DNA of 64,000 nucleotides, from the NCBI RefSeq assembly GCF_001669775.1, contig NZ_LXWK01000017.1, forward strand, positions 434,001 through 498,000, given 5' to 3'. The position numbers and the translations under genes were made by a program. Below, piece after piece: positions 36,702-46,461 of the stretch; the first letter of the stretch is position 1, and each line of letters starts with the position of its first letter. The stretch comes from Rheinheimera sp. SA_1 (GTDB lineage: Bacteria > Pseudomonadota > Gammaproteobacteria > Enterobacterales > Alteromonadaceae). The notes below the pieces were generated by a model. It was not told the DNA's origin and did not search any database. It saw nothing but the letters and a program-made list of their open reading frames with translations.

Positions 36702-39700
36702 TCAGGCGCCTGCCAGTCCGAGCCACCGTTCCTCCATTTGTGCCAGATACGTGCTGCCACGGTCGTTAAGCACATTTGGTAACTCATCACCCGGCCAATC
36801 TCCGTTCGGATCCGCTCTACTCATGTCCAAGTAAAGCACGTATTTGTGCCTGAAATAGTCTGTTTTGAACATGAAGAACTCTACTGCGATAATTTCTCTA
36901 GTCCAGTTTTTTTCTTTACACAAATCTTTGTATGTTCGCCTATCACTTAACATTACAACAACTTGATGATAGAGATCTTTTATCGTAACAACCACCATTG
37001 CGACTATAAGCAGGGACATAAAGCCAAGAAAGACCCAAGAGTGAATGTCTATTTGATAAAAAATGTAGAATAGTATGACCGCGGGAATAAAAAAAATGGC
37101 TCCCACTATTAAGGATAACAATACGTCAGGCAATTTGTCAGTTATTGCTAAAGTTATAGTTCTCGTAATGTAAAACCAAGGGAAAATTGTCAGCGCGATG
37201 ACAAAATAAAAAATTGATGGTACCAACAGCCAATGCTCACCAAATGTATTGTAGGTGATGGATTTATAACCAGAACTAACTGAGAAGATTATGCCTAAGG
37301 CGCAACCAAACCTCACTAGGAAATTTCGATTTACTGAAATAGACATGGGATTTGATTTGTTCCCTTTATAGAACCCGCTAGCGATGAGTATTTTTTTACG
37401 TTGAGTAAAAGAAAGTTGTGTTTTAAGGTTGCCGGAAAACCAAGCCATACATCTTAAAACCAGACGGAGGATTATTCGATTACTTTTTTTATACGACAGA
37501 CTATCCGAATCATTGAGACGGCGTTTGTCACGACGGAGCGACGTAGTTATATCAATATAATCGGTCATGAAAACAATACATTTTACCCATAACCAGCAGA
37601 TAAGAAACAAAGCCGGATCTAAAACTAGGATTGCGCACTGCCCCAAACGACCGATATAGCCATCGACACGTCTAAACTTGCACCACCGGTTGATGGAGCG
37701 AAAAGAGTCAGAAAGAGACAAGGAAAATATGATGTCACCAGCACTACTCATAAAGTGGTCATAGTCGAGTTTACAAAAGTAGCTCAGCAGACGTTTCTCC
37801 AGTAACTTGCCAAGTTTTCCATAATTTCGGCATGAGTCTGTTGCAGTTTCCGACAACCAGTCGTTATTTAGATTAAATGCCCCCGCAAGAGATTTATTGA
37901 CGTGTGCATCTTCTAGAATACATGTAGCTTCTATCGCATTTTTCTTGATCAGAATGTCCGAATTCCCTCGCAATATGCTTATAACAAGTTGACCAAGTTC
38001 ATTGCGAAAATGCTGGAGACTCTCAACTCTGCCTCGAAAAGCTGTCCGCAAGAATCTCAGCGGGTGGATCAAGTCCGAGTAAACGTTCCTGCGGCTTTTG
38101 CCCTGCGTAGGTGAAAACTGCATTATTTTCTGCCAACAATACTCGGCCATACCCCTAGCAACATCATCATCTGCCACCTCAGCAACCAGCACCAACGCCT
38201 CACGCCATCTCGAGTCTTGAGGTATTGATGCAAGTGGAAGTTTCTGCGGATCTTTTAATAAAGTAATCGCAACGAAGTACTCGGTAAACCGGCGATGGAC
38301 AAATGAGAATCGCCTTTCAGGCCCCTTGCCAATCCGAGCAATGTTAGCCCCGACTAAAATCTCCAATGACCAACGGACTATTTCTCTATCTTCGCTGCGC
38401 GCCAAACTAATTCTGTCTGTAAGTTCCTCAATAGGCCCTTCCAGACCATAATGATAGAAAAGCTCGTTGGCAGCCAATTGCGCATGAAAGAGTACATCTT
38501 GTTTCGTTAACGTTTTCCCGTTTTTCTTCTTGAATTCGTTCATCTGGTCTTTGCATTTTTCCAACCTCTCATCAAAATAGTTTTGGTACAACTCAGATTG
38601 ATTAGCAGGTAACTGATGTGGCTTAGTGCGAGAGTACATTTGCAACAGACCGCAAGTAAAAGGGTTGCGAAGTATTGGTCCCAAATCTGGTCGTGTGCAC
38701 AACATCTCAGATACTTGGCTGGTGCGAAAAGCTGAGTTTCTCTCAATCGTCGAGTAGATTTGTCTCTCGGTGAATGGCCGTACTATAAGTTCAGCGTCGG
38801 CAGAAAACTTTTTCGAAGGCTGACGATACTGCCGGGAGCTCAAGATGCCTCTGCCATGACTGGCAGACAAAAACCGATAGACAACACTTGATAGCTCGTC
38901 GATGAGATTGGATGCATCGTCCACATCAAGTACCTGAGGCAGTTCATCAAAAGAATCTAAGATCAGGTAAAATCGTCCAGCATCCAACAAAGCAGAGAAC
39001 ATGGTTTTATCGGATTTGTCGACCTTTTCATTCAAAAAATCACGCTGATACACTTTCAGTCTTTTCATGACATCATTGATAACAAAAGCTTCGAGATCCT
39101 CGGTATTTGGCGGATTTTCGGCTGACCATCCGTCTTGTTTTTTCCATTCGCGTAAATTTATATATATCGGGAGTTTTCCAGTTTGTTCGAACTCGTCAAG
39201 CAGGTCTTCGGCAAGTTTTCTCAAGGCGACACTCTTCCCAGATCCTGGATCGCCTAAAATCAAAAATATTTTATTGTTAATGTCCTGCTTGATGGCAGAA
39301 AGCAGATCCGCAACTTTCCGATTCTTTCTTGCAACCTTCTTTAGTTCTACCTGCGCACGGATCGGCTCATATTGCTCTACGCTCCAGTTTGAATTCTCAT
39401 TGATTTCATCAAGGTCAGTTGCCAGCCGTTTTTTAAGGCCTAGTAACTTTATGCGAAGCTCCGCCTCAGAATAACTGCCTAATCCATTGTGTTCGGTTTG
39501 CTTCATCACCGTACTATCTCTCATCAAGTAATTGACGATGAAAATACCCATAAGTACAAAGAACAGTACTAAGGCAGAGGGGGTGGGGGCAGGAATATCG
39601 ACGATCACTTTGACCAGCCATGGAGGCCCCTCAAAGTTCGCTAATAGCTTGTGGATCAATTGCGACCAATATGATTGAGAGAGTGCCACCACAGATAGGA

Positions 39701-39923
39701 CACTAATAGAAGCCATCCTGACTTTGTTTTTTCCGTAGTTTTCCGGGTGCCAAAGAAATTTCGTCAGCCAGATTATGGCTACAAACAGCAGCCCGACAAT
39801 CATTGCAGCAGCGGGGTTGTCAGCAATGAGAAATGGATAGACTGAAACAATAAATGCCACCAAAATAAAAGCCAGTAAACGTTGTTTACCCGACATTGAA
39901 TAAAAAAAATCCGATGGATTCAT
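36702..39923 (-). CDS. Membrane-embedded NACHT STAND ATPase
   Basis: 1073 residues. Four hydrophobic segments lie in the first ~140 residues. A NACHT domain follows, with Walker A L-G-D-P-G-S-G-K230-S and a Walker-B-type L-I-L-D-S-F-D-E-L-P. A winged-helix-like H-R-R-F-T-E-Y-F-V-A segment near residue 555 and a helical sensor-like region precede about four or five more membrane helices between about 860 and 1010. A ~60-residue C-terminal tail ends the chain. Bacterial NACHT proteins are NLR-like anti-phage sensors; membrane segments at both ends suggest pore formation or membrane damage as output. It occupies slot 2 of element B. Phage defence is inferred. Confidence 0.8.
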   Translation of the reverse strand: MNPSDFFYSMSGKQRLLAFILVAFIVSVYPFLIADNPAAAMIVGLLFVAIIWLTKFLWHPENYGKNKVRMASISVLSVVALSQSYWSQLIHKLLANFEGPPWLVKVIVDIPAPTPSALVLFFVLMGIFIVNYLMRDSTVMKQTEHNGLGSYSEAELRIKLLGLKKRLATDLDEINENSNWSVEQYEPIRAQVELKKVARKNRKVADLLSAIKQDINNKIFLILGDPGSGKSVALRKLAEDLLDEFEQTGKLPIYINLREWKKQDGWSAENPPNTEDLEAFVINDVMKRLKVYQRDFLNEKVDKSDKTMFSALLDAGRFYLILDSFDELPQVLDVDDASNLIDELSSVVYRFLSASHGRGILSSRQYRQPSKKFSADAELIVRPFTERQIYSTIERNSAFRTSQVSEMLCTRPDLGPILRNPFTCGLLQMYSRTKPHQLPANQSELYQNYFDERLEKCKDQMNEFKKKNGKTLTKQDVLFHAQLAANELFYHYGLEGPIEELTDRISLARSEDREIVRWSLEILVGANIARIGKGPERRFSFVHRRFTEYFVAITLLKDPQKLPLASIPQDSRWREALVLVAEVADDDVARGMAEYCWQKIMQFSPTQGKSRRNVYSDLIHPLRFLRTAFRGRVESLQHFRNELGQLVISILRGNSDILIKKNAIEATCILEDAHVNKSLAGAFNLNNDWLSETATDSCRNYGKLGKLLEKRLLSYFCKLDYDHFMSSAGDIIFSLSLSDSFRSINRWCKFRRVDGYIGRLGQCAILVLDPALFLICWLWVKCIVFMTDYIDITTSLRRDKRRLNDSDSLSYKKSNRIILRLVLRCMAWFSGNLKTQLSFTQRKKILIASGFYKGNKSNPMSISVNRNFLVRFGCALGIIFSVSSGYKSITYNTFGEHWLLVPSIFYFVIALTIFPWFYITRTITLAITDKLPDVLLSLIVGAIFFIPAVILFYIFYQIDIHSWVFLGFMSLLIVAMVVVTIKDLYHQVVVMLSDRRTYKDLCKEKNWTREIIAVEFFMFKTDYFRHKYVLYLDMSRADPNGDWPGDELPNVLNDRGSTYLAQMEERWLGLAGA

Positions 39924-40188
39924 GAATCACCTTACACATTAATCATAATGTTTTTTATCTCAGACATTTAGGTTGAGATAATACGGAATTTTAAATTACC
40001 TTTAAAGCATTAATATTTCAGCAAACTGTAAACGTCAAGTCATGAAGTACCTGCAGAATAAAAAAATATTTGTTCCATGTAAAATCGTGTTTTTTTCAGC
40101 ATACTGATTTGAAAGAGCTACAAAAGTACATTATGTTTAAAACTGTCACTCAATCTCCTAATTCTGAACGACCATTTCTGTCAGAGAG
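39924..40188. other. Promoter region of the NACHT gene
   Basis: About 265 AT-rich bases between the NACHT start and the 301-residue gene's stop. It holds the NACHT promoter; no small gene is supported. Confidence 0.35.
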
Positions 40189-41094
40189 TCACGTCTTACC
40201 TAAATGGTACTTAGATCTACTCTGGCATTTTTCTACGTCTGTTAAAATCCTATCTACCAGATTGTAAAAACTCTTCTTTTTCAAGGTTCTCGGCTTTCCA
40301 TGTCTATCACTCCAAATCAACTCGTCTGTGCCAACTTCATCTAAAATTTCTTCAATGTCATAAAGACGCTCTGCTCTGATACTATCGGCTTTTAACATTC
40401 GCCATAGTTGACTCGGTTTGTGGTCTGGAAACTGCTCCATCATCCTAACAATCAACTTGTCGAATCCCCTTTTACCGTCATCTGTGTCGATGTCTGACAT
40501 TCGCAAAATTTCTCTAAGTTCAACCAGACAAGTTTCCGAAACTCTGAGGTCATCAGTCGAATTCTCAATATGTGCAGTTTCAAGTTGCTTTGATGCTAAC
40601 AGCTGCTTTTCGATAAGTTTTAACCGGCCTTCACTTTCCTTAATAGCTTGTGGCTGGTCAATCATGAATTGAAACGCGGAAAAAAAGTCAGCCCCATTAT
40701 TAGCTTCCCGAAGCCCTATCCAGAAAAAACCATTTTCACTTTGTAGTACAGAATTGTTGTCGCCAACCCAACCTTTTAGATATTTATTCGGTAAGTCAGC
40801 CTTATACGGATTTTCACGGCTATTTATGAAAATCTGGTGGCTTTCCTCAATTGCAATTTGCTCTATCCAGATTGTTTTACGTTGATACAAGCGGTTGAGA
40901 GTCCATTTCGGGATGGACGTGTAACCCGATAAAGTACCAATACCAAGACCATACAATTCCTGATTGCAGATGGTGCCAACCTGCTTTGGTACATAGGCTG
41001 AAAAAGTTAATTTTCCTTGTTCGGAAAAATCCCATAATTCATCCTCACTCAGATGTAATTTTCTGGCAGCCGAACCTAAACGGTAATATTCCAT
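40189..41094 (-). CDS. Integrase-linked element protein (copy B)
   Basis: 301 residues, AAGG ribosome site, starting eight bases after the integrase-fragment stop. N-terminus Y-Y-R-L-G-S-A-A-R-K-L-H-L-S-E-D-E-L parallels copy A. The C-terminus has K-P-S-Q-L-W-R-M-L-K and W-S-D-R-H-G-K-P-R-T-L. Same place and similar layout as the 317-residue gene of element A, but strongly diverged. No known family; probably an element regulator or partner of the integrase. Confidence 0.6.
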   Translation of the reverse strand: MEYYRLGSAARKLHLSEDELWDFSEQGKLTFSAYVPKQVGTICNQELYGLGIGTLSGYTSIPKWTLNRLYQRKTIWIEQIAIEESHQIFINSRENPYKADLPNKYLKGWVGDNNSVLQSENGFFWIGLREANNGADFFSAFQFMIDQPQAIKESEGRLKLIEKQLLASKQLETAHIENSTDDLRVSETCLVELREILRMSDIDTDDGKRGFDKLIVRMMEQFPDHKPSQLWRMLKADSIRAERLYDIEEILDEVGTDELIWSDRHGKPRTLKKKSFYNLVDRILTDVEKCQSRSKYHLGKT

Positions 41095-41102
41095 ATCAAT
41101 CC

Positions 41103-41435
41103 TTATCCAATCAAATTCACAGCAGCCGCTTTATGCTCGGGCGCTAAGTGGGCGTAGCGTAAGGTCATGGCTAAATCACCATGACCTAACAGTTCACGAA
41201 CGGTATTTAAATCGACACTGGCCATCACCAGTTTGCTGGCGAAGTGGTGGCGCAAGTCGTGAAAGCGAAAGTTAGTGATACCGGCATCTTCCAATAACTT
41301 ATCCCAGCCTTTGCCAATATCGGACATCGCGTTGCCGTTTTGGCCTTTAAACACAATGCCAGTGCTGTCTGTGTCCGCTTGCCAGCCTTGTAAAGTACGG
41401 AATGCTTCTACGTCTAGCGGTATATGGCGGGTGAC
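41103..41435 (-). pseudogene. C-terminal fragment of the element B integrase
   Basis: About 110 codons, nearly identical to the end of the complete integrase at 31777. They keep H-D-L-R-H-H, L-G-H-G-D and the catalytic tyrosine in L-R-Y-A-H-L, but lack the first ~300 residues including the first catalytic arginine. Similarity ends at about 41432, where sequence passes straight into the att remnant. A deletion joined the integrase middle to attR. Confidence 0.9.
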
Positions 41436-41448
41436 GTGTGCGCCATAA
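41432..41448 (+). repeat. Right att remnant of element B
   Basis: TGACGTGTGCGCCATAA matches the end of the att core and the flank after attR of element A, with one mismatch. The T-arm part of the core is missing, so this att may be non-functional. Confidence 0.7.
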
Positions 41449-41675
41449 ATGTCAACCCCCCCCTTTTGGTGGCTTTTTCATTTATGGTCATATTTTTGAT
41501 GAGAACCTGTTGTTCGACCAAAACGTCGGGAGCGTTTTGGCACAGTGCAAAGCGCTACCCGCAGGGTGAGTTGCAGGATGCGTCGAGTGAGTCCTGTTGT
41601 TTGATGGATACATTGATTTGAACCTGTTGCGCCACACCAAAATCCTCACTCACACAACAATTCCCTCCAACATCA
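41449..41675 (+). repeat. tRNA downstream flank after element B, with REP-like block
   Basis: It contains a terminator-like GG/CC hairpin at about 41457-41476, then a diverged copy (41516-41590) of the REP-like block at 33296-33370. No gene is supported. Confidence 0.6.
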
Positions 41676-42482
41676 CTAAACCAACCGCTGCTTCAAAGCC
41701 CGCGCATAAGTGCGGCTCACTTTCAGCACCTTGTCATTGACCAATACCGCGTGATATTCCGAGTTATAGAGCGGCAGCAGTTTGACGATGTGCGTCAGGT
41801 TGACGACGGTGGATTTGTGAATTCGCACAAATACATCGGGTAGCCGTTCGTTGATCAGGCTTTTTAAGCGGGCGCGCATGACGTAGGTTTCGGCTTTAGT
41901 GTGGACGCACATGTAATCGCCAGCGGCGTCAATCCAGATAATATCCTGATAGGGGATCAACTGGATTGGGTTGCGGCCATCCTCGATCACCAGCTTCTGG
42001 CGTTCGATACAGTATTGCGGCTCGATGGTTTCAGTACTGTGGCCGTGAACGTTTTTGGTTATTTCTGCAACTGCTCCCAGCATTTGCGCTTTGTCAGCCC
42101 GGCTGGTGGTCATCTCTCGTAGCCGGCCGATGGTTTCGGCGAGTCGTTGCTGTTTTACGGGTTTGAGTAAGTAATCCAGCGCCCTGACTTCAAAGGCTTT
42201 TACGGCGTGTTGATGAAAGGCGGTCACAAACACAATAGCCGGGCATTGTTCCGGTTGCAGTTGCCGGATCAGGTCGAAGCCTGTTTGTTCCGGCATTTCG
42301 ATATCGAGAAAAATCAGATCAGGCGATAAGGTGTTGATGAGGGTCAGCGCTTCGGCCACGCTGGTTGCTTCGCCGATCACCCGGACTTCAGGAAATGTCT
42401 GCAGCCTGATGCGAAGGCCTTCGATGGCAGCGGGTTCGTCATCGACAATCACCGTGTTTAGTATCAAGGTGTTGAGGATCAT
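41676..42482 (-). CDS. LytTR-family response regulator
   Basis: 268 residues from ATG 42482, which overlaps the kinase stop (ATGA) and has GGAG eight bases upstream; a longer frame to 42530 is unlikely. The receiver domain has V-D-D-E and phospho-acceptor Asp60 in I-F-L-D-I-E-M-P. The C-terminal LytTR DNA-binding domain includes V-R-I-H-K-S-T-V-V-N and K-V-S-R-T-Y-A. It forms a two-component pair with the kinase upstream. Confidence 0.92.
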   Translation of the reverse strand: MILNTLILNTVIVDDEPAAIEGLRIRLQTFPEVRVIGEATSVAEALTLINTLSPDLIFLDIEMPEQTGFDLIRQLQPEQCPAIVFVTAFHQHAVKAFEVRALDYLLKPVKQQRLAETIGRLREMTTSRADKAQMLGAVAEITKNVHGHSTETIEPQYCIERQKLVIEDGRNPIQLIPYQDIIWIDAAGDYMCVHTKAETYVMRARLKSLINERLPDVFVRIHKSTVVNLTHIVKLLPLYNSEYHAVLVNDKVLKVSRTYARALKQRLV

Positions 42483-43561
42483 GTTGCCGCTCCCTGCGCC
42501 GTCGACTGCGCAAGTTCTTTGGGGATACAAATTTTAATCCAGGCGCCTTCGTCAGCCCTGTTGCCAAAACTTAATGCGCTTTGCTCCGGGTAAATCAGCG
42601 CTAACCGCTCTTCGCAATTGTGTAAACCGATACCGGTAGAATCAGCCAGCGCTTGCTGTTCAAAACCACTGCCGTTGTCCAGCATACTGATCTGCAGCTG
42701 TCCGTCGTGATGGCTGAAATTGACGGTAATAGCGTAACTTTGTTGCGACATCCGCATGCCATGTTTTAAAGCATTTTCTGCCAGCGGTTGCAGCAATAAA
42801 GATGGCATCAGGAAATTTTTTACTTCCTCGTCGGCCACAATTGAAACGTTTAGTTTGCTGCGAAACCGGCACTGCTCTACATCAAAATAGGTTTGTAAAA
42901 TCAGGATTTCTTCCGCCACTGTCACTTTCGCTAACGGATCTGTGTACAAGCTGTAGCGTAGCAAATCACATAGCTTTTCCAGCATCGAAACCGCATGTTG
43001 GTTATCTTGCTTCAAAATTAAGGTGCAAATGGCATTAATGCTGTTAAACATAAAATGCGGGTTGAGCTGATAGCGCAGCATTTTAAGTTGCGCTTCTTTC
43101 GCCAGATGGATAGCGTCTGCCGCCTTTTGCCGCTGCTCCATGGTTTCGAAAGTTGCTTTGGAGGCGTAATACAAGGCGGTCCAGGTCAGTAAGATCGTTA
43201 ACGAAGCGGAATTCCAGGTACCAAAATCGAACCAGGTCATCCACTGCCACAACTGGCCATACAGCCACTGTAGCGTCAGCCATTTCCACTGCGTCCACAC
43301 CAGGCAACTGAGAAAGATCACCGCCAGATGCCAGATCACTTTTAATGGCAACTCTTTTGCGCTGACATGGCGATACCAGGCTCGCAGCAGCAGGGTTAAG
43401 ATAAAACCGAAACAAGTATCCAGCAGCAGATGCGGCAGACTGATCTGCCAGGGCTCCTGACTGGGAATTTTAATCATCAACTCCGTCAGCAAAGCGTACA
43501 CGGCCCAGCCGCCTGTTTGACAGAGCCAGAACAGTTGATTTCGGGTTAAAGCTTGTAACAC
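42479..43561 (-). CDS. LytS/YehU-like sensor histidine kinase
   Basis: 360 residues with a GTG start and weak ribosome site. Four membrane helices are in the first ~135 residues. The His_kinase motif L-N-P-H169-F-M-F-N-S follows, then an HATPase domain with L-L-Q-P-L-A-E-N-A-L-K-H-G and G-I-G-L-H-N. No recognised extracellular sensor domain. Stop/start overlap with the LytTR regulator shows coupled expression. The GH3/TonB receptor genes upstream may be regulated with it. Confidence 0.9.
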   Translation of the reverse strand: MLQALTRNQLFWLCQTGGWAVYALLTELMIKIPSQEPWQISLPHLLLDTCFGFILTLLLRAWYRHVSAKELPLKVIWHLAVIFLSCLVWTQWKWLTLQWLYGQLWQWMTWFDFGTWNSASLTILLTWTALYYASKATFETMEQRQKAADAIHLAKEAQLKMLRYQLNPHFMFNSINAICTLILKQDNQHAVSMLEKLCDLLRYSLYTDPLAKVTVAEEILILQTYFDVEQCRFRSKLNVSIVADEEVKNFLMPSLLLQPLAENALKHGMRMSQQSYAITVNFSHHDGQLQISMLDNGSGFEQQALADSTGIGLHNCEERLALIYPEQSALSFGNRADEGAWIKICIPKELAQSTAQGAAT

Positions 43562-43584
43562 CAGTCAATTCCAATTTAATGAAG

Positions 43585-43616
43585 CGAGCAGCTGCCTGTT
43601 CGAGATCAGCTGCTCG
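43585..43616. terminator. Hairpin between GH3 and kinase genes
   Basis: A perfect ten-base stem CGAGCAGCTG/CAGCTGCTCG with a twelve-base loop, 20 bases after the GH3 stop. A short T run lies on the plus side only, so termination on the gene strand may be weak or act as an attenuator. Confidence 0.6.
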
Positions 43617-43637
43617 TTTCTAGTTACTTATTGCGTG

Positions 43638-46355
43638 CTAACGCGCTGAAATTTCGACACAGCCCAACTGCATGATATTTTGCGAGCTCACTTTTTGCGA
43701 GCTCGTATTTTGAGCGCTCATTTCCAGTGCACTCTGCTGCGTCACCAACAGGATATCCGCCACGGCCAGACTATGTTGTCCGGTAGCGCTTAACACCATC
43801 GCATCCAAAATCCGCGTGTCCATCGCCGGCTGACCAGCACACTGCAGCGCCACTTCCACAGTATGCCATACCCCGGGCTGCATACTAGTGAGTGGTTGTG
43901 CCAGCGATAACTGCCGCTGGCAACGACCTTCCAAATCACAAAGCGCACCCAGGCTGAGCTTCGCCGGTACTTGTTGATCAAAACGTAGGCTAAATCGCAG
44001 TGCCTTGGCCTGGTTGAGTTTGGCAGCAGCAACCGGCTTGAGGTAACGCAGGCTGGCTGTGGCTGGCGCAGCTGTATTCCAGCGCAATTGCCGGCCATCT
44101 TCCTGATAAGACAGATTCACCGATTGCATGGCCAGACTTTGCCCATCCGTGCTGACCCCATAAGGTGTGGTGATAAGCGTGGCAGAGTCTGATGCCTTGG
44201 CGGTACTGCTGTCGGCTAACACCCAGGCCAGATCTGCAGCTAAATTGCGTAAAAATAGCGGCTGAATACCATCATCAGAGCTGGCTGCTGTTACTGGCGA
44301 TACCTGCTCGGACAAGGGGCCCAGCTCTGTCTGGTCGGCATAGGTTAAACCATAACCATAAGCAAACAAGGGGTCATAGTTGGCATCGCCTTTATTCAGC
44401 ACAAACTGATCATCAAACCGCGGCCAGGAAAAACTGAGTTTGCCCTGAAAATCATATCGAGGCTCGCCCTGACTGTCGGCCAACAGCACATCCGCCACCC
44501 CCTGGCCTTCGGAACCTGGCAGCCAGGCCACCACAAAAGCATCCGATGCGTTCAGCTCTTTATTCACCCACAGCGGCCGACCGGTTAAAAACACTGTCAC
44601 CACCGGAATACCTTGTTGTTTCAGCTGTTGGATCAGCGCTAAATCACGTTTGTCGCCAAGCTGGTATTCCAGCTGCTGAATATCACCAAACCATTCGGCA
44701 TAAGGGTTTTCGCCAATCACCACCACGGCGACATCGGGTTTTTGGCGGTAGCGGCCATTCACCGCCAGCTCCACTTTGCCACCCGCGCTTTCCACTTGCT
44801 GGCGAATGCCCTGATACACCGACGTCGCGTTGGGGAAATCGGCGTTACTGTTGTCAGTGCCCTGCCAGGACACACTCCAGCCACCGGCTTGTTTGGCGAT
44901 GTTATCTGCGCCATCACCAGCCACCAGCACATGGCTTTTCGGCGATAACGGCAATAATTGCCGGTTGTTTTTTAACAGCACCAGGGATTTACGAACCGCA
45001 TCGCGCGCTAATTCTTGATGCGCCTGACTGTTAAATACCGCACGTTCTTTAGATTCTGGCCGACTGGACGGTTTACCACGCGCCAGCAAGCCCCAGCGAA
45101 TTTTCGCCCGCAAAAAGCGCCGCACCGCATCATCAATCCGGGTCATCGGAATGACCCCCTGCTCTACCTGACGAATGGTATTGTGATAAAAGGCTTCAAA
45201 ATGCTCAGGCACCATCAGCACATCAACGCCAGCATTAATAGCGCCGGCACATTGTTCCAGTGAGCAACCTTCAACAAACTTATGGCCGTTCCAGTCACTG
45301 ACCACAAAACCATCAAAGCCCATTTGCTGTTTCAGCACATCGGTCAGCAGGTATTGATGGCCATGCAACCGCACGCCATTCCAACTGTTAAAAGACACCA
45401 TCACCGACTGCACACCGGCCCGAATGGCGGTCATATAACCCGCGGCATGAATATCCCGCAGACCTTGTTCATCAATCAGCGTATCGCCGCGGTCGATACC
45501 TTTTTCAGTGCCGCCATCGCCGACAAAGTGTTTGGCCGTAGCGATCCGGCCGAAACCCTGCAGGAAATCCTGGCCTAAAGTGCCCTGCAAGCCTGACACC
45601 ATCTGCCCGGCATAAGCTTTGACGATGGCCGGATCTTCAGAATAACTTTCATAAGTGCGGCCCCAACGGTCGTCTCTGACCACGGCCACCGTCGGCGCAA
45701 AACTCCATTCAATGCCGGTTGCAGCCACTTCTTTGGCGGTCGCCACCCCAATCTGGTGGATAAGCTTTGGATCATGGGCGGCGCCAAGGCCAATATTGTG
45801 CGGAAATAAGGTGGCGCCATAGACATTGCTATGGCCATGCATCGCATCCGTGCCCCAAATGGTCGGAATGCGGCTGCCATCTTCTTTGGCATCAACCGAG
45901 GCTTCGTACATGTCGTCGGCGTATTTTAACCAAACCGCCGGCGCTGCTCTTTTTTGACCATAAGGTGCAGTATTGCCGCCATTAAGGTAGGAGCCAAAAC
46001 CGTACTTACGCATTTGCGCCACCGACAAATAACCAATTTCCGGTTGGATCATCTGCGCTACTTTTTGTGCCACTGTCATCCGGGCCAGTATCTGGTCCAG
46101 CACCTGTTCCAGTTGCGGATCCTTTGGCAAACCCGTATTGACATAAGGCCACTGTACCGCTGTTTTTTCTGCATTGTTTTGTGCATTGTTTTCTGTCTTT
46201 TGTTCTGAATAAGTGGTTTTCATAACGTTAACCGCTGCCGCATTGGCCGAAGTCGCCAGCAACAGGCTAAGCAGTGCGAATTTATGCTTATGATTCATGA
46301 TTTTATGAATGGCTTTATGAATGGTTTTATACATGGTGATCTTGTTATTGATCAT
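43638..46355 (-). CDS. Exported GH3 beta-glucosidase (glucan glucohydrolase type)
   Basis: 905 residues. The start at 46355 has AAGGATAA upstream; a later ATG at 46298 would give a shorter n-region. A signal peptide ends near N-A-A-A. The GH3 N-terminal barrel contains G-F-V-V-S-D354-W-N-G with the nucleophile, plus the K-H-F-V-G-D-G substrate loop. The GH3 C-terminal domain and a beta-sandwich C-terminal region follow. It is close to the marine and cellulolytic exo-1,3/1,4-beta-glucan hydrolases. It lies just after a TonB-dependent receptor on the same strand, an arrangement typical of glycan uptake. Confidence 0.92.
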   Translation of the reverse strand: MINNKITMYKTIHKAIHKIMNHKHKFALLSLLLATSANAAAVNVMKTTYSEQKTENNAQNNAEKTAVQWPYVNTGLPKDPQLEQVLDQILARMTVAQKVAQMIQPEIGYLSVAQMRKYGFGSYLNGGNTAPYGQKRAAPAVWLKYADDMYEASVDAKEDGSRIPTIWGTDAMHGHSNVYGATLFPHNIGLGAAHDPKLIHQIGVATAKEVAATGIEWSFAPTVAVVRDDRWGRTYESYSEDPAIVKAYAGQMVSGLQGTLGQDFLQGFGRIATAKHFVGDGGTEKGIDRGDTLIDEQGLRDIHAAGYMTAIRAGVQSVMVSFNSWNGVRLHGHQYLLTDVLKQQMGFDGFVVSDWNGHKFVEGCSLEQCAGAINAGVDVLMVPEHFEAFYHNTIRQVEQGVIPMTRIDDAVRRFLRAKIRWGLLARGKPSSRPESKERAVFNSQAHQELARDAVRKSLVLLKNNRQLLPLSPKSHVLVAGDGADNIAKQAGGWSVSWQGTDNSNADFPNATSVYQGIRQQVESAGGKVELAVNGRYRQKPDVAVVVIGENPYAEWFGDIQQLEYQLGDKRDLALIQQLKQQGIPVVTVFLTGRPLWVNKELNASDAFVVAWLPGSEGQGVADVLLADSQGEPRYDFQGKLSFSWPRFDDQFVLNKGDANYDPLFAYGYGLTYADQTELGPLSEQVSPVTAASSDDGIQPLFLRNLAADLAWVLADSSTAKASDSATLITTPYGVSTDGQSLAMQSVNLSYQEDGRQLRWNTAAPATASLRYLKPVAAAKLNQAKALRFSLRFDQQVPAKLSLGALCDLEGRCQRQLSLAQPLTSMQPGVWHTVEVALQCAGQPAMDTRILDAMVLSATGQHSLAVADILLVTQQSALEMSAQNTSSQKVSSQNIMQLGCVEISAR

Positions 46356-46411
46356 GAAAATTATCCTTAGCAGACCTTACAGCGACCCAGCCGTGGTATT
46401 CAGGCCTGATC

Positions 46412-46443
46412 AAAAAAAACCGCCCAACAAAGCTGAGCGGTTT
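46412..46443 (-). terminator. Terminator of the TonB receptor gene
   Basis: A nine-base stem AAACCGCTC/GGGCGGTTT on the minus strand with a nine-base loop and a T run. It suggests that receptor and GH3 are mostly separate transcripts. Confidence 0.8.
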
Positions 46444-46461
46444 ATACACGGACATTCAAAA

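Larger units (their letters stand above)
33372..41448. mobile_element. Element B: related, decayed integrative element with different cargo
   Basis: About 8.1 kb. The left end, rep 3' tail (36117-36211), integrase-linked gene and integrase C-terminus (41103-41435) all have counterparts in element A in the same order. Most of rep, the AlpA-like gene and the integrase N-terminus are gone. The right att core is reduced to about 16 bases. Cargo is an MPE-HAD pair and a membrane NACHT protein. It cannot move by itself; mobilisation by element A proteins is conceivable. Confidence 0.8.
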
